From positions 1,426,001 through 1,490,000 of the forward strand of contig NZ_RAPS01000001.1 of NCBI RefSeq assembly GCF_003610255.1: DNA of 64,000 nucleotides. Direction: 5' to 3'. The DNA comes from Streptomyces sp. TLI_171 (lineage in GTDB: Bacteria > Actinomycetota > Actinomycetes > Streptomycetales > Streptomycetaceae). Made by a program: the position numbers and the translations under genes. Position 1 is the first letter of the stretch; each line of letters opens with the position of its first letter. Shown piece after piece: positions 10,909 to 19,974 of this stretch. The notes under the pieces are model-generated. The model had not been told where the DNA came from. It made no database searches and worked only from the letters and a program-made list of their open reading frames with translations.

Positions 10909-11982
10909 CTAGGCCTTTCCGTCCGCCCACAGCTCGCCCTGCGCCCCGCGCGGCGCCCCGGCCGCCTGCGGCGGGGTCAGCCCGAGGTGCTGCCAGGCCG
11001 CCGCGGTGGCGATCCGCCCGCGCGGGGTGCGCGCCAGCAGGCCCTCCCGGACCAGGAAAGGTTCAGCGACCTCCTCGACCGTCTCCGCCTCCTCGCCGAC
11101 CGCCACCGCCAGGGTCGAGAGGCCCACCGGGCCGCCGCCGAACAGCTTCAGCAGCGCCCCGAGCACCGCCCGGTCCAGCCGGTCCAGGCCGCGCGCGTCG
11201 ACCTCGTAGACCTGCAGCGCCTGCGCGGCGATCTCCCGGGTGACCAGCCCGTCGTGGCGGACCTGCGCGAAGTCCCGCACCCGGCGCAGCAGCCGGTTGG
11301 CGATCCGCGGCGTGCCCCGGGAGCGGCCGGCGATCTCCGCCGCGCCCGCCGGGTCGATCTCCACGTCCAGCAGGCCCGCCGAGCGGTGCACCACCCGTTC
11401 CAGCTCCGCCGGGGCGTAGAACTCCATGTGCCCGGTGAACCCGAACCGGTCGCGCAGCGGCGGCGGCAGCAGGCCGGCCCTGGTGGTCGCCCCGACCAGG
11501 GTGAACGGCGGCAGCTCCAGCGGGATCGCGGTCGCGCCCGGGCCCTTGCCGACGATCACGTCGACCCGGAAGTCCTCCATCGCCATGTAGAGCATCTCCT
11601 CGGCGGGCCGGGACATCCGGTGGATCTCGTCGAGGAACAGCACCTCGCCCTCGGTCAGCGAGGAGAGGATCGCCGCCAGGTCGCCGGCGTGCTGGATCGC
11701 GGGGCCCGAGGTGATCCGGATCGGGGCGTTCAGCTCCGCCGCGATGATCATCGACAGGGTGGTCTTGCCCAGCCCGGGCGGGCCGCTCAGCAGCACGTGG
11801 TCCGGCGCCGCCCCGCGCTTGCGGGCCGCCTGCAGTACCAGCGACAGCTGCTCGCGCACCCGCTCCTGACCGATGAACTCGTCCAGCAGCCGCGGCCGGA
11901 GCGCCGCCTCCACCGCCTGGTCCTCGCCGTCGGCGGACGCCGTCACCAGGCGGTCAACGGGCTCGGACTCGTACGGGCTCAT
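10909..11982 (-). CDS. ruvB: Holliday junction branch migration helicase RuvB
   Basis: A 357-residue AAA+ ATPase forming the motor of the RuvAB complex. Walker A is GPPGLGKTT (67-75) and Walker B is LFLDEIHR. The sensor region [18 protein letters not shown] and the C-terminal winged-helix region ([23 protein letters not shown]) are intact. The last 25 residues are a Gly/Ala-rich tail. ATG start with GGGAG nine bases upstream. It is third in the ruvC-ruvA-ruvB order. Confidence 0.97.
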   Translation of the reverse strand: MSPYESEPVDRLVTASADGEDQAVEAALRPRLLDEFIGQERVREQLSLVLQAARKRGAAPDHVLLSGPPGLGKTTLSMIIAAELNAPIRITSGPAIQHAGDLAAILSSLTEGEVLFLDEIHRMSRPAEEMLYMAMEDFRVDVIVGKGPGATAIPLELPPFTLVGATTRAGLLPPPLRDRFGFTGHMEFYAPAELERVVHRSAGLLDVEIDPAGAAEIAGRSRGTPRIANRLLRRVRDFAQVRHDGLVTREIAAQALQVYEVDARGLDRLDRAVLGALLKLFGGGPVGLSTLAVAVGEEAETVEEVAEPFLVREGLLARTPRGRIATAAAWQHLGLTPPQAAGAPRGAQGELWADGKA

Positions 11983-12037
11983 CGGAAAACGGCTCCCATG
12001 TCGACATGGTGACGGATCGTCACATTGCTCAGTTGAT

Positions 12038-12649
12038 TCAGCGTGCGCGGTTCAGGCCCCGCAGTGCCAGCCGCAGCAGCGCGCCGACGTCCGGCACGGG
12101 CTGCGCCTCGGCGTCCGGCGTCACCCGCGACACCGCCTCGTCCGCCTCCCGCGGAGCGTAGCCCAGGCCCACCAGCGCCGAATGCAGTTGCTCGTGCCAC
12201 GGCGCCGGACCGCTCGCCACCGGCTTCTGCGCCGGCACCGACCCGTGCGGGGCGCCCAGTTTGTCCTTGTACTCCAGCAGCAGCTTCGCCGCCTTCGCCT
12301 TGCCGATCCCGGGCACCGCGATCAGCGCCTTCTCGTCGCCGCCCGCGATCGCGACCCGCAGCGCCTCCGGCGAGTGCACCCCCAGGATCGCCTGCGCCAG
12401 CTTCGGCCCCACGCCCGGCGCCGCCTGCAGCACCTCGAACGTCGCCCGCTCGTCGTCGTCCACGAACCCGAACAGCGTCAGCGAGTCCTCCCGCACCACC
12501 AGCGAGGTCGCCAACCGCGCGACCTCCCCCACCCGCAGCGAGGCCAGGGTGTTCGGCGTGCACTGCACCGCCATCCCCACGCCCCCCACCTCCACCACGG
12601 CCACCCCGGCCCCCACCACCGCAACCGGCCCCTGCACGAAGGCGATCAT
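12038..12649 (-). CDS. ruvA: Holliday junction DNA-binding protein RuvA
   Basis: A 203-residue protein that binds the four-way junction as a tetramer and positions RuvB. It shows the N-terminal OB fold ([12 protein letters not shown]..), two helix-hairpin-helix motifs ([13 protein letters not shown] and [20 protein letters not shown]) and a C-terminal UBA-like RuvB-contact domain ([17 protein letters not shown]). The ATG at 12649 is preceded by AAAGGAG. It lies 130 bases after ruvC and 55 bases before ruvB. Confidence 0.97.
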   Translation of the reverse strand: MIAFVQGPVAVVGAGVAVVEVGGVGMAVQCTPNTLASLRVGEVARLATSLVVREDSLTLFGFVDDDERATFEVLQAAPGVGPKLAQAILGVHSPEALRVAIAGGDEKALIAVPGIGKAKAAKLLLEYKDKLGAPHGSVPAQKPVASGPAPWHEQLHSALVGLGYAPREADEAVSRVTPDAEAQPVPDVGALLRLALRGLNRAR

Positions 12650-12779
12650 CGCGAGTCGCGCTCCTTTCTCATGAACGTACGGCCCCGTCCGGGGGCGAGG
12701 CCCGCCCGGTCGGGGCGGCGATCTCTGCTCGGCCTCCGCGCCCGCCGGGACGCGGCTCCCACTCAACTCCCGCGCCCCG

Positions 12780-13409
12780 TCAGGGGCGCTGCGGGTCCCC
12801 CCGGCGAAGGGAGGCGGCGGAACTGCGCGGCCGGCCGGACGCCGCCCGGGGCGCGTCGGACGGATCCGCCGGTCGCGCACCGTGCCACGTCCCGCCGCCC
12901 GTGTGCGCCTTGATCGCCGCCGTCAGCCGGTTGGTCGTTCCACCGCGCCAGATGTGACAGATCGCCAGCGCCAGCGCGTCCGCCGCGTCGGCGGGCTTGG
13001 GCGGGGCGTCGAGCCGGAGCAGCCGGGTGACCATCGCCGTGACCTGGGCCTTGTCCGCGCGCCCCGAGCCGGTGACGGCCGCCTTGACCTCGCTCGGGGT
13101 GTGCAGCGTGACCGGGATCCCGCGCCGGGTCGCGCACAGCACGGCGACCGCCGAGGCCTGCGCGGTGCCCATCACGGTGCGGACGTTGTGCTGCGCGAAC
13201 ACCCGCTCCACGGCGACGAGTTCGGGCGAGTAGCGGTCGAGCCACTGCTCCAGCCCCTGCTCGATGGCGAGCAGTCGCGGGCCGATCTCGTCCTCCGCGG
13301 GCGTCCGGACCACGCCGACGCCGAGCATGGTCAACTGCCGCCCGGGCAGCCCCTCGACGACCCCGACGCCGCACCTGGTCAGCCCAGGGTCCACACCCAG
13401 CACTCGCAA
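12780..13409 (-). CDS. ruvC: crossover junction endodeoxyribonuclease RuvC
   Basis: A 209-residue resolvase that cuts Holliday junctions bound by RuvAB. The catalytic acidic residues are visible in VLGVDPG (Asp7), VAVERVF, and the C-terminal [12 protein letters not shown]. Start is TTG at 13409, with GAGAGG seven bases upstream; a GTG two codons later is possible. About 35 residues beyond the usual C-terminus form a Pro/Ser/Arg-rich tail, longer than in most RuvC proteins. Confidence 0.95.
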   Translation of the reverse strand: MRVLGVDPGLTRCGVGVVEGLPGRQLTMLGVGVVRTPAEDEIGPRLLAIEQGLEQWLDRYSPELVAVERVFAQHNVRTVMGTAQASAVAVLCATRRGIPVTLHTPSEVKAAVTGSGRADKAQVTAMVTRLLRLDAPPKPADAADALALAICHIWRGGTTNRLTAAIKAHTGGGTWHGARPADPSDAPRAASGRPRSSAASLRRGDPQRP

Positions 13410-13472
13410 GGCCCCACCTCTCTCCGACCTGCGCAGGTTACCGCCACCCACCGACAGCGGGACCCGGACACG

Positions 13473-13510
13473 CCTCCGCCCGGCGGCCGCGAGCAGCCAC
13501 CGGGCGGAGG
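13473..13510 (-). terminator. terminator downstream of yebC
   Basis: An 11-bp perfect stem (13473-13483 with 13500-13510) and a 16-base loop lie 14 bases past the yebC stop and before ruvC. Confidence 0.65.
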
Positions 13511-13523
13511 TTCCGAGCAGGAC

Positions 13524-14279
13524 TCAGGCGTCGAGTTCGGCCATGATCTCGTCGGAGACGTCGAAGTTGGCGAAGACGTTCTGCACGTCGTCGCTGTCCT
13601 CGAGGGCGTCGATCAGCTTGAAGATCTTGCGGGCGCCGTCGGCGTCCAGCTCGACCTGCATGCTGGGCACGAAGTTGGCGTCGGCGGAGTCGTAGTCGAT
13701 GCCCGCGTCGACCAGCGCGGTGCGCACGGCGACCATGTCGGTGGCCTCGGACATCACCTCGAACGCCTCGCCGAGGTCGTTGACCTCTTCGGCGCCGGCG
13801 TCCAGGACGACGTCCAGGATCTTGTCCTCGTCCACCCCGTCGGCCTTGGGGACGATCACCACGCCCTTGCGGTTGAACAGGTAGGAGACCGAGCCCGGGT
13901 CGGCCATGTTGCCGCCGTTGCGGGTCATCGCGACGCGCACGTCGGAGGCCGCGCGGTTGCGGTTGTCGGTGAGGCACTCGATCAGGACGGCCACGCCGTT
14001 GGGGCCGTAGCCCTCGTACATGATCGTCGAGTAGTCGGCGCCGCCGGCCTCCGCGCCGGAGCCGCGCTTGACGGCGCGGTTGATGTTGTCGATCGGGACG
14101 GAGCTCTTCTTCGCCTTCTGGATGGCGTCGTAGAGCGTCGGGTTGCCCGCGGGGTCGCCGCCGCCGGTGCGCGCCGCCACCTCGATGTTCTTGATCATCT
14201 TGGCGAAGAGCTTGCCGCGCTTGGCGTCGATCGCGGCCTTCTTGTGCTTGGTGGTAGCCCACTTAGAGTGGCCGGACAT
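13524..14279 (-). CDS. yebC: YebC/PmpR family regulatory protein
   Basis: A 251-residue protein with the family N-terminus [27 protein letters not shown] (shown here as 27 residues split by function: MSGHSKW then the Lys-rich helix), [14 protein letters not shown] and [10 protein letters not shown]. YebC proteins are described as transcriptional regulators, and more recently as factors that help ribosomes at proline stretches. Which role applies here cannot be told from sequence. ATG start with AAGGAG six bases upstream. It precedes ruvC, a common arrangement. Confidence 0.93.
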   Translation of the reverse strand: MSGHSKWATTKHKKAAIDAKRGKLFAKMIKNIEVAARTGGGDPAGNPTLYDAIQKAKKSSVPIDNINRAVKRGSGAEAGGADYSTIMYEGYGPNGVAVLIECLTDNRNRAASDVRVAMTRNGGNMADPGSVSYLFNRKGVVIVPKADGVDEDKILDVVLDAGAEEVNDLGEAFEVMSEATDMVAVRTALVDAGIDYDSADANFVPSMQVELDADGARKIFKLIDALEDSDDVQNVFANFDVSDEIMAELDA

Positions 14280-14376
14280 CGCCAGCTCCTTTTCGTCGCC
14301 AATGGGAAATGAACAGGGGAGATCTTACCGGTGCCGCATCGGGAGGTGGCACACGGTCACCGCGCGCCCCTGGGCG

Positions 14377-14988
14377 TCAGCGACCGGCCGCCTCGACCAT
14401 CCGCACGAAGTACTCGTGGACGCGGTGGTCGCCGGTCAGCTCCGGGTGGAAGGAGGTGGCGAGCAGGTTGCCCTGCCGCACGGCGACGATCCGGGCGTCC
14501 GGGCCGTCGGCGGCCGGGACCTCGGCCAGCACCTCGACGCCCGCGCCGACCGCCTCCACCCAGGGGGCCCGGATGAAGACGCCGGTGACCGGGTCGCCGG
14601 GCAGGCCGGCGAACGGGATGGCGGTCTCGAAGGACTCGTTCTGCCGGCCGAAGGCGTTCCGCCGGACCGTCATGTCGATCCCGCCGACGGTCTCCTGGTC
14701 GTCCCGCCCGTCCAGGATCTTGTCGGCCAGCATGATCATGCCCGCGCAGGTGCCGTAGACCGGCAGGCCGGCCCGGACCCGCTCGCGCAGCGGCTCCATC
14801 AGGCCGAACAGCACGGCGAGCTTGGAGATGGTGGTGGACTCGCCGCCCGGCATCACCAGGGCGTCGACCTCGGCCAGCTCCTCGGGGCGGCGGACCGGTC
14901 GGGCCACCGCGTCGGCGGCGGCGAGCGCGACCAGGTGCTCGCGGACATCGCCCTGCAGGGCCAGGACGCCGATGGTGGGGGTGCTCAC
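14377..14988 (-). CDS. pdxT: pyridoxal 5'-phosphate synthase glutaminase subunit
   Basis: A 203-residue class I glutamine amidotransferase that supplies ammonia to PdxS. The oxyanion motif GGES is at 48-51, the nucleophile is Cys81 (YGTCAGM), and the His-Glu pair lies in SFHPE near the C-terminus. The GTG start follows AGAGG by ten bases. It lies 120 bases after pdxS, with a hairpin between the two genes. Confidence 0.95.
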   Translation of the reverse strand: MSTPTIGVLALQGDVREHLVALAAADAVARPVRRPEELAEVDALVMPGGESTTISKLAVLFGLMEPLRERVRAGLPVYGTCAGMIMLADKILDGRDDQETVGGIDMTVRRNAFGRQNESFETAIPFAGLPGDPVTGVFIRAPWVEAVGAGVEVLAEVPAADGPDARIVAVRQGNLLATSFHPELTGDHRVHEYFVRMVEAAGR

Positions 14989-15058
14989 GGTCTCACTACC
15001 TCTTCGATCGAACTGTGGTGTCTCGGGCGGGCGCCGGCCTCGGCGGAACGCCAGGGAA

Positions 15059-15093
15059 CGGCCCGCCGCACCAGGAGCTCGCGCGGCGGGCCG
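15059..15093 (-). terminator. hairpin between pdxS and pdxT
   Basis: A perfect 11-bp GC stem (15059-15069 with 15083-15093) and a 13-base loop start 16 bases beyond the pdxS stop. It is either an intra-operon terminator that reduces pdxT expression relative to pdxS, or an mRNA-stabilising end. Confidence 0.55.
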
Positions 15094-15108
15094 GGACGCG
15101 GACGGTGC

Positions 15109-16020
15109 TTACCAGCCGCGGTTGGCGTAGCGCTCGGTCTCCGGCAGGGTGTCGCAGTTGATGCCGACCATGGCCTCGCCCAGGTTGCGGGAGGCGTCCG
15201 CGATGATCTTCGGGTCGTCGTAGAAGGTGGTGGCCTTCACGATGGCGGCGGCGCGCTTCGCCGGGTCGCCCGACTTGAAGATGCCGGAGCCGACGAACAC
15301 GCCCTCGGCGCCGAGCTGGCGCATCAGCGCGGCGTCGGCCGGGGTGGCCACGCCACCGGCGGAGAACAGCACCACCGGGAGCTTGCCCAGCTCGGCGACC
15401 TCGCGGACCAGCTCGTACGGGGCGCGCAGCTCCTTGGCGGCGGCGTACAGCTCGTTGTTGTCGAAGCCGCGCAGCTTGGCGATCTCGTTCTTGATCTGGC
15501 GCAGGTGGCGGACGGCCTCGACCACGTTGCCGGTGCCGGCCTCGCCCTTGGAGCGGATCATGGCCGCACCCTCGGCGATCCGGCGCAGCGCCTCACCGAG
15601 GTTGGTGGCGCCGCAGACGAAGGGGGTGGTGAACGCCCACTTGTCGGAGTGGTTGACCTCGTCGGCCGGGGTCAGCACCTCGGACTCGTCGATGTAGTCG
15701 ACGCCGAGCGACTGCAGGACCTGGGCCTCGACGAAGTGGCCGATGCGGGACTTGGCCATCACCGGGATGGAGACCGCGGCGATGATCTCCTCGATCATGT
15801 TCGGGTCGGACATCCGGGCCACGCCGCCGTCCTTGCGGATGTCGGCGGGGACGCGCTCCAGCGCCATGACGGCGACCGCACCGGCGTCCTCGGCGATCTT
15901 CGCCTGCTCGGCGTTGACCACGTCCATGATCACACCGCCCTTGAGCTGCTCGGCCATGCCGCGCTTGACCCGGGCGGTGCCGATCTGCGGCTGGTCTGCG
16001 GAAGTGGGGGTGCTGGACAC
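15109..16020 (-). CDS. pdxS: pyridoxal 5'-phosphate synthase lyase subunit
   Basis: A 303-residue PdxS (Pdx1/SNZ) protein that makes PLP from ribose 5-phosphate, glyceraldehyde 3-phosphate and ammonia. The family sequences [49 protein letters not shown] and [13 protein letters not shown] are intact, including the lysines used as Schiff bases. The GTG at 16020 has GAGG six bases upstream; the longer upstream frame lacks a ribosome binding site. Confidence 0.97.
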   Translation of the reverse strand: MSSTPTSADQPQIGTARVKRGMAEQLKGGVIMDVVNAEQAKIAEDAGAVAVMALERVPADIRKDGGVARMSDPNMIEEIIAAVSIPVMAKSRIGHFVEAQVLQSLGVDYIDESEVLTPADEVNHSDKWAFTTPFVCGATNLGEALRRIAEGAAMIRSKGEAGTGNVVEAVRHLRQIKNEIAKLRGFDNNELYAAAKELRAPYELVREVAELGKLPVVLFSAGGVATPADAALMRQLGAEGVFVGSGIFKSGDPAKRAAAIVKATTFYDDPKIIADASRNLGEAMVGINCDTLPETERYANRGW

Positions 16021-16167
16021 GTAAGACCTCACTTGGAGATGAACCGGTGCTATCGGTCTATCGTAGGCCCGGTGACCCGGCGACCCATACGCCACATGGG
16101 ACAGGGCCGCCCCCGGCATACGACAAACAGGCCAGGCAACCGGCCGGGGCAGGAAACAGCGTTCAGC

Positions 16168-16713
16168 CTACGCGGGTGCGCCCTCGGGCGTGAGCGCCGC
16201 CGGGGGCTCGTCGTCCATCTCGAAGGCCATCGGGAAGGGCGCGCGCCCCGCAAGCCGGAAGTACCGCACCAGCCGGTGCTCGCGCACCGCCCGGGCCGCC
16301 CGCACCGCGTCGTTGTGGAAGCGCCGCGCCATCGGCACCCGGCGCACCGCCTCCACCAGGTCCCGCACCGCGTCCTCGCCGCCGGGCGCCGCGCGCAGCG
16401 CCGCCACCTGCTCCGGCTCGTCCAGCACCGCCCGCAGCGCCAGGCTCAGCTCGCTCTCGGCGACCTCGCGCTGCTCGGCCTCGGCCTGCCGGGCGGCGTG
16501 CGCGGCCTCCAGCAGCAGGATCGAGGCGGCCGGGTCGAGCAGCGAGGAGGTGGCCAGCTCCACCGCCACCGAGGCGCGGCGCAGCAGCTGGGCGTCCAGC
16601 GAGGCCCGGGCGGCGTCGATCCGGGCGTGCAGCCGGTCGAGCCTGCCCGCCGTCCAGCTCAGGTACACGGCGAACAGCACGACGGCCGCGAGGGCCCAGA
16701 TCCAGGTAGTCAC
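16168..16713 (-). CDS. LemA-like single-pass membrane protein
   Basis: A 181-residue protein of unknown function. A hydrophobic N-terminal helix (about 4-20) is followed by a long helical region (RLDRLHARIDAARASLDAQLLRRASVAVEL) and a C-terminal segment RRFHNDAVRAARAVRE...APFPMAFEMDDEPP. The order of parts (membrane helix, helical bundle, [FY][FY/H]N-x-AVR motif, Phe/Pro-rich end) resembles LemA proteins, but similarity is partial and I offer it as a suggestion. It begins 19 bases after the isomerase-like gene, so it is probably the last gene of the pgsA-pimA operon. No clear ribosome binding site precedes the GTG. Confidence 0.6.
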   Translation of the reverse strand: MTTWIWALAAVVLFAVYLSWTAGRLDRLHARIDAARASLDAQLLRRASVAVELATSSLLDPAASILLLEAAHAARQAEAEQREVAESELSLALRAVLDEPEQVAALRAAPGGEDAVRDLVEAVRRVPMARRFHNDAVRAARAVREHRLVRYFRLAGRAPFPMAFEMDDEPPAALTPEGAPA

Positions 16714-16732
16714 GGGGCGTTACGGTACCGGC

Positions 16733-17095
16733 TCAGCCGCCGAGGGTCGCCGAGCGGTAGGCGGCGCTGTCGAGTTCGCCGACCGCGACGGTGGCCTGCA
16801 CCGGCCCCACGACGGTGCCCAGGTACTCCGGCAGCGCGGCCAGCACCGCCTCGCTCAGCGCGGCCTTGGCCTCCGCCGTGCGCCCGGGGAAGATCGCGAA
16901 CTCGATCGCGACCAGCGCGAAGGTCTCCGCGTCCGCGCCGACCACCGCCTCCTCGGTGCGCCGGAACCGGGTCTTGCACGCGGTCGGCCTGGCGTCCAGC
17001 AGCTTCACCGCCAGCCGGTTCAGCGCCAGCCCGAACCCGCGCCGGTCGAAGGAGTCGGCGAGCCGGTCGGTGTAGTCGACGGTGATCAGCGGCAT
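16733..17095 (-). CDS. 5-carboxymethyl-2-hydroxymuconate isomerase-like (tautomerase-fold) protein
   Basis: A 120-residue protein beginning MPLITVDYTDRLADSFDRRGF. The N-terminal proline after Met and the short beta-alpha-beta pattern fit the CHMI branch of the tautomerase superfamily, in which Pro2 is the catalytic base. The pathway substrate is unknown, and no homoprotocatechuate genes are nearby, so the family name should not be read as a function. ATG start with GAGAGG seven bases upstream, 24 bases after the pimA stop. Confidence 0.65.
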   Translation of the reverse strand: MPLITVDYTDRLADSFDRRGFGLALNRLAVKLLDARPTACKTRFRRTEEAVVGADAETFALVAIEFAIFPGRTAEAKAALSEAVLAALPEYLGTVVGPVQATVAVGELDSAAYRSATLGG

Positions 17096-17119
17096 GGGGT
17101 TACCTCTCGGAGCAGGGGT

Positions 17120-18292
17120 TCAGCGGCCCAGTCGGGTGCGCCAGCCGGACGGTTCGGCCTCGGCCACCGGCGGACGCCCGTCGGTCACCGTCTCGTACAC
17201 CGACAGCACCTCGGCGCCGACGGTCTCCCAGTCGAAGCGCCGCACGTGCCGGGACGCGGCCTCGCGCAGCGACAGCAGCCGCTCGGGGCTGCCGAGCAGC
17301 TTCACCGCGGCGGCGGCCAGCGCGTCGGCGTCCTCGACCGGGAACAGCTCGCCGGCCGCGCCGCCGTCCAGCACCTGGCGGAACGCGTCCAGGTCGCTGG
17401 CCAGCACCGGGGCGCCGGCCGACATCGCCTCGACCAGGATGATGCCGAAGGACTCGCCGCCGGTGTTCGGGGCCACGTACAGGTCGACGCTGCGCAGCAG
17501 CCTGGCCTTGTCGCGGTCGGAGACCATGCCGAGGAACTCGACCTGGGCACGGACCTCGGCGGACAGGCCCTCGACGGCCTCCTCCTCGTCGCCCTTGCCG
17601 GCCACCAGCAGCCGCACGCCCGGGCGTTCGGCGAGGATCCGGGGCAGCGCGGCGAGCAGCGTCGGCAGGCCCTTGCGGGGCTCGTTGATCCGGCCGATGA
17701 AGCCGATGGTTCCCGGGCCGCCGCCGGCCGCGTCGCCCTGCCAGCGCGGGTCGGGCTCGGCGTCGGCGAAGAACCGCACGTCGACCCCGTTCGGGATGAC
17801 CACCGCGTCGCCGCCCAGGTGCTCGACCAGGGTGCGGCGGGCGTACTCGGACACCGCGATCCGGCCCGACATCTTCTCCAGGCCGGGCTGCAGGATCGGC
17901 GAGGCCGCGATCATCGCCCGCGAGCGCGGGTTGGAGGTGTGGAACGTCCCGACCATCGGCCCGGACGCCGCCCACGCGGCCAGCATCGACAGCGACGGCG
18001 AGTTCGGCTCGTGCACGTGCAGCACGTCGAACCGGCCCTCGCGCAGCCAGCGCCGCACCCGCGCCGCCGACAGGATCCCGAAGCTGAGCCGCGCCACCGA
18101 GCCGTTGTACGGCACCGCGACGGCCCGCCCCGCGGACACCACGTACGGCGGCAGCGCGTCCTCGTCCTCGGCCGGGGCCAGCACCGACACCTGGTGGCCC
18201 AGCCGGATCAGGTGCTCGGCCAGGTCCCGGATGTGGAACTGCACCCCGCCTGGCACGTCCCAGTCGTACGGGCAGACCACGCCGATCCTCAT
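17120..18292 (-). CDS. pimA: phosphatidylinositol alpha-mannosyltransferase (GT4 family)
   Basis: A 390-residue GT-B glycosyltransferase. It starts MRIGVVCPYDWDVPGGVQFH, the characteristic PimA N-terminus with the GG loop that binds the nucleotide sugar, and has the GT4 block PNTGGESFGIILVEAMSAGAPV. PimA transfers mannose from GDP-mannose to phosphatidylinositol, the first step of PIM synthesis on the inner face of the membrane. The assignment is supported by the order pgsA - acyltransferase - pimA. The start ATG overlaps the acyltransferase stop (ATGA), indicating translational coupling. Confidence 0.92.
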   Translation of the reverse strand: MRIGVVCPYDWDVPGGVQFHIRDLAEHLIRLGHQVSVLAPAEDEDALPPYVVSAGRAVAVPYNGSVARLSFGILSAARVRRWLREGRFDVLHVHEPNSPSLSMLAAWAASGPMVGTFHTSNPRSRAMIAASPILQPGLEKMSGRIAVSEYARRTLVEHLGGDAVVIPNGVDVRFFADAEPDPRWQGDAAGGGPGTIGFIGRINEPRKGLPTLLAALPRILAERPGVRLLVAGKGDEEEAVEGLSAEVRAQVEFLGMVSDRDKARLLRSVDLYVAPNTGGESFGIILVEAMSAGAPVLASDLDAFRQVLDGGAAGELFPVEDADALAAAAVKLLGSPERLLSLREAASRHVRRFDWETVGAEVLSVYETVTDGRPPVAEAEPSGWRTRLGR

Positions 18293-19194
18293 GACGCCGC
18301 CCGACGGGGCGTCAGGTCGGCCAGCCACAGCTTCTGCAGCATGTGCCAGTCCACCGCGTGCTCGCGGATCGCCTCCGCCCACACGTCCGCCATGGCCTGG
18401 GTCATCGCCGCGGCCTGCTCCTGCCGCGGGCCCTCGCCGGCCGGCTTCACCTCGGGGTGCACCTCGGCGCGCAGCATCGAGCCGTCGTACCAGAGCGACA
18501 CCGGGAACAGCGCCGCCCCGGTGCGCTGGGCGAGCGCCGCCGGGCCGGCCGGCATCCGGGTCGGCTCGCCGAAGAAGTCCACCTGGATGCCCGCCTCGGA
18601 CAGGTCCCGGTCACCGACCAGGCACACCAGCTTGCCCTCGCGCAGCCGCCGGGCCAGCGTCCCGACCACCGAGATGTCGGAACCGGTCAGCGCCAGCACC
18701 TCCATCCCGAGGCTCTCCCGGTACGCCACGAACCGGTCGAACAGCGACTCCGGCTTCAACCGCTCGGCGACCGTGGTGAACGGGAAGCCGCCCGCGGACG
18801 CGATCCATGCGCCCGCCAGGTCCCAGTTCGCCATGTGCGGCAGCGCCAGGACCGCGCCGCGGCCGGACGCCATCGCCTCGTTCAGCTCCTCGATGTTCTT
18901 GACCGTTATGGCCGCGGCGATCCGGTCCCGACTCCAGGTCGGCAGCCGGAACGACTCCATCCAGTACCGCATGTAGGACCGCATCCCGGCCCGGGACAGC
19001 TCCCGCAGCCGGCCGGCGTCCGCGTCCGGGTGGACCCGCGACAGGTTGGCCTCCAGCTGCCGCACCCCCTTGCCCTGCCGCCGCCACGCCACCTCGGCGA
19101 TGGCGTTGAACAGGCCGCGGGCGACCGGCTCCGGCAGGTGCTTCAGCCCCGCCCAACCGGCCGCGTAGGCGGCGTCGACCAACCGTTCCTTCAC
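18289..19194 (-). CDS. phosphatidylinositol mannoside acyltransferase (LpxL/HtrB family)
   Basis: A 301-residue membrane-associated acyltransferase. LPHMANWDLAG contains the HxxxxD catalytic motif, followed by GDRDLSEAGIQVDFFGEPTRMPAGPAALA, typical of the LpxL/HtrB family. Between pgsA and pimA it corresponds to the enzyme that acylates the mannose of PIM1/PIM2 (PatA in mycobacteria). The GTG start overlaps the pgsA stop by four bases (GTGA), and the stop overlaps the pimA start. Confidence 0.9.
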   Translation of the reverse strand: MKERLVDAAYAAGWAGLKHLPEPVARGLFNAIAEVAWRRQGKGVRQLEANLSRVHPDADAGRLRELSRAGMRSYMRYWMESFRLPTWSRDRIAAAITVKNIEELNEAMASGRGAVLALPHMANWDLAGAWIASAGGFPFTTVAERLKPESLFDRFVAYRESLGMEVLALTGSDISVVGTLARRLREGKLVCLVGDRDLSEAGIQVDFFGEPTRMPAGPAALAQRTGAALFPVSLWYDGSMLRAEVHPEVKPAGEGPRQEQAAAMTQAMADVWAEAIREHAVDWHMLQKLWLADLTPRRAAS

Positions 19195-19847
19195 TTGACC
19201 CCCTCGGCGGCGGCCGCCGCTTCCAGCTCCGCCGACTCCCGACGCACCGTCAGCATCCGCTGCGCCACCGTCACCAGGCTGCCCGCCGCGACCGCCCACA
19301 GGGCGACCGGCAGCAGCCACTCCACGTACGGCACCCCGAACGTGTGCAGGCCCGTGACCCCGGCCGCGACCAGGCTGATCACCAGCCGCTCGGCCCGCTC
19401 CACCAGCCCCGACACGTTCACCGGGAAGCCCAGCGCCTCGCCGCGCGCCTTGGTGTACGACACCACCTGGCCGCTGGCCAGGCAGAAGATCGACACCGCG
19501 CACAGGATGTCGTTGTTCCCGCTCCCGGCGTACCACATCGCCAGACCGCCGAAGATCGCCGCGTCGGCGACCCGGTCCAGCGTCGAGTCCAGGAACGCGC
19601 CCCACTTGCTGGAGCGGCCGGCCTGCCGGGCCATGTTGCCGTCGACCAGGTCGGAGAAGATGAACAGGGTGATGGTGATCGTGCCCCAGAAGAACTCCCC
19701 GCGCGGGAAGAACACCAGGGCGCCGGCCACCGAACCGGCCGTACCGATCAGCGTGACCGCGTCCGGACTGACGCCCCACCGCAGCAGCAGCGCCGCGAAG
19801 GGGGTGAGGACACGTGTGAAGAAGGCACGCGCGTACTTGTTGAGCAT
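19191..19847 (-). CDS. pgsA: phosphatidylinositol phosphate synthase (CDP-alcohol phosphatidyltransferase)
   Basis: A 218-residue polytopic membrane protein. The CDP-alcohol phosphotransferase signature D-G-x2-A-R...G-x3-D-x3-D is seen in FSDLVDGNMARQ followed by WGAFLDSTLDR. The actinobacterial enzyme next to pimA joins inositol 1-phosphate to CDP-diacylglycerol, giving phosphatidylinositol phosphate. It is the first gene of the operon. ATG at 19847 with GGAAGG very close upstream. The divergent EF-G-like gene starts 127 bases away, so this gap must hold both promoters. Confidence 0.92.
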   Translation of the reverse strand: MLNKYARAFFTRVLTPFAALLLRWGVSPDAVTLIGTAGSVAGALVFFPRGEFFWGTITITLFIFSDLVDGNMARQAGRSSKWGAFLDSTLDRVADAAIFGGLAMWYAGSGNNDILCAVSIFCLASGQVVSYTKARGEALGFPVNVSGLVERAERLVISLVAAGVTGLHTFGVPYVEWLLPVALWAVAAGSLVTVAQRMLTVRRESAELEAAAAAEGVK

Positions 19848-19974
19848 GGCCTTCCGGTCCGCTCCGCTCCTCGGATTGGCGCCCGCGGGCCTACTGTCCG
19901 CCGGGCGGCCGCGCGGATGGCCCCGCCCGGCTGGACAATGGTATCCACGCTGATCGAGCGGCAGGAGGCCAGCC

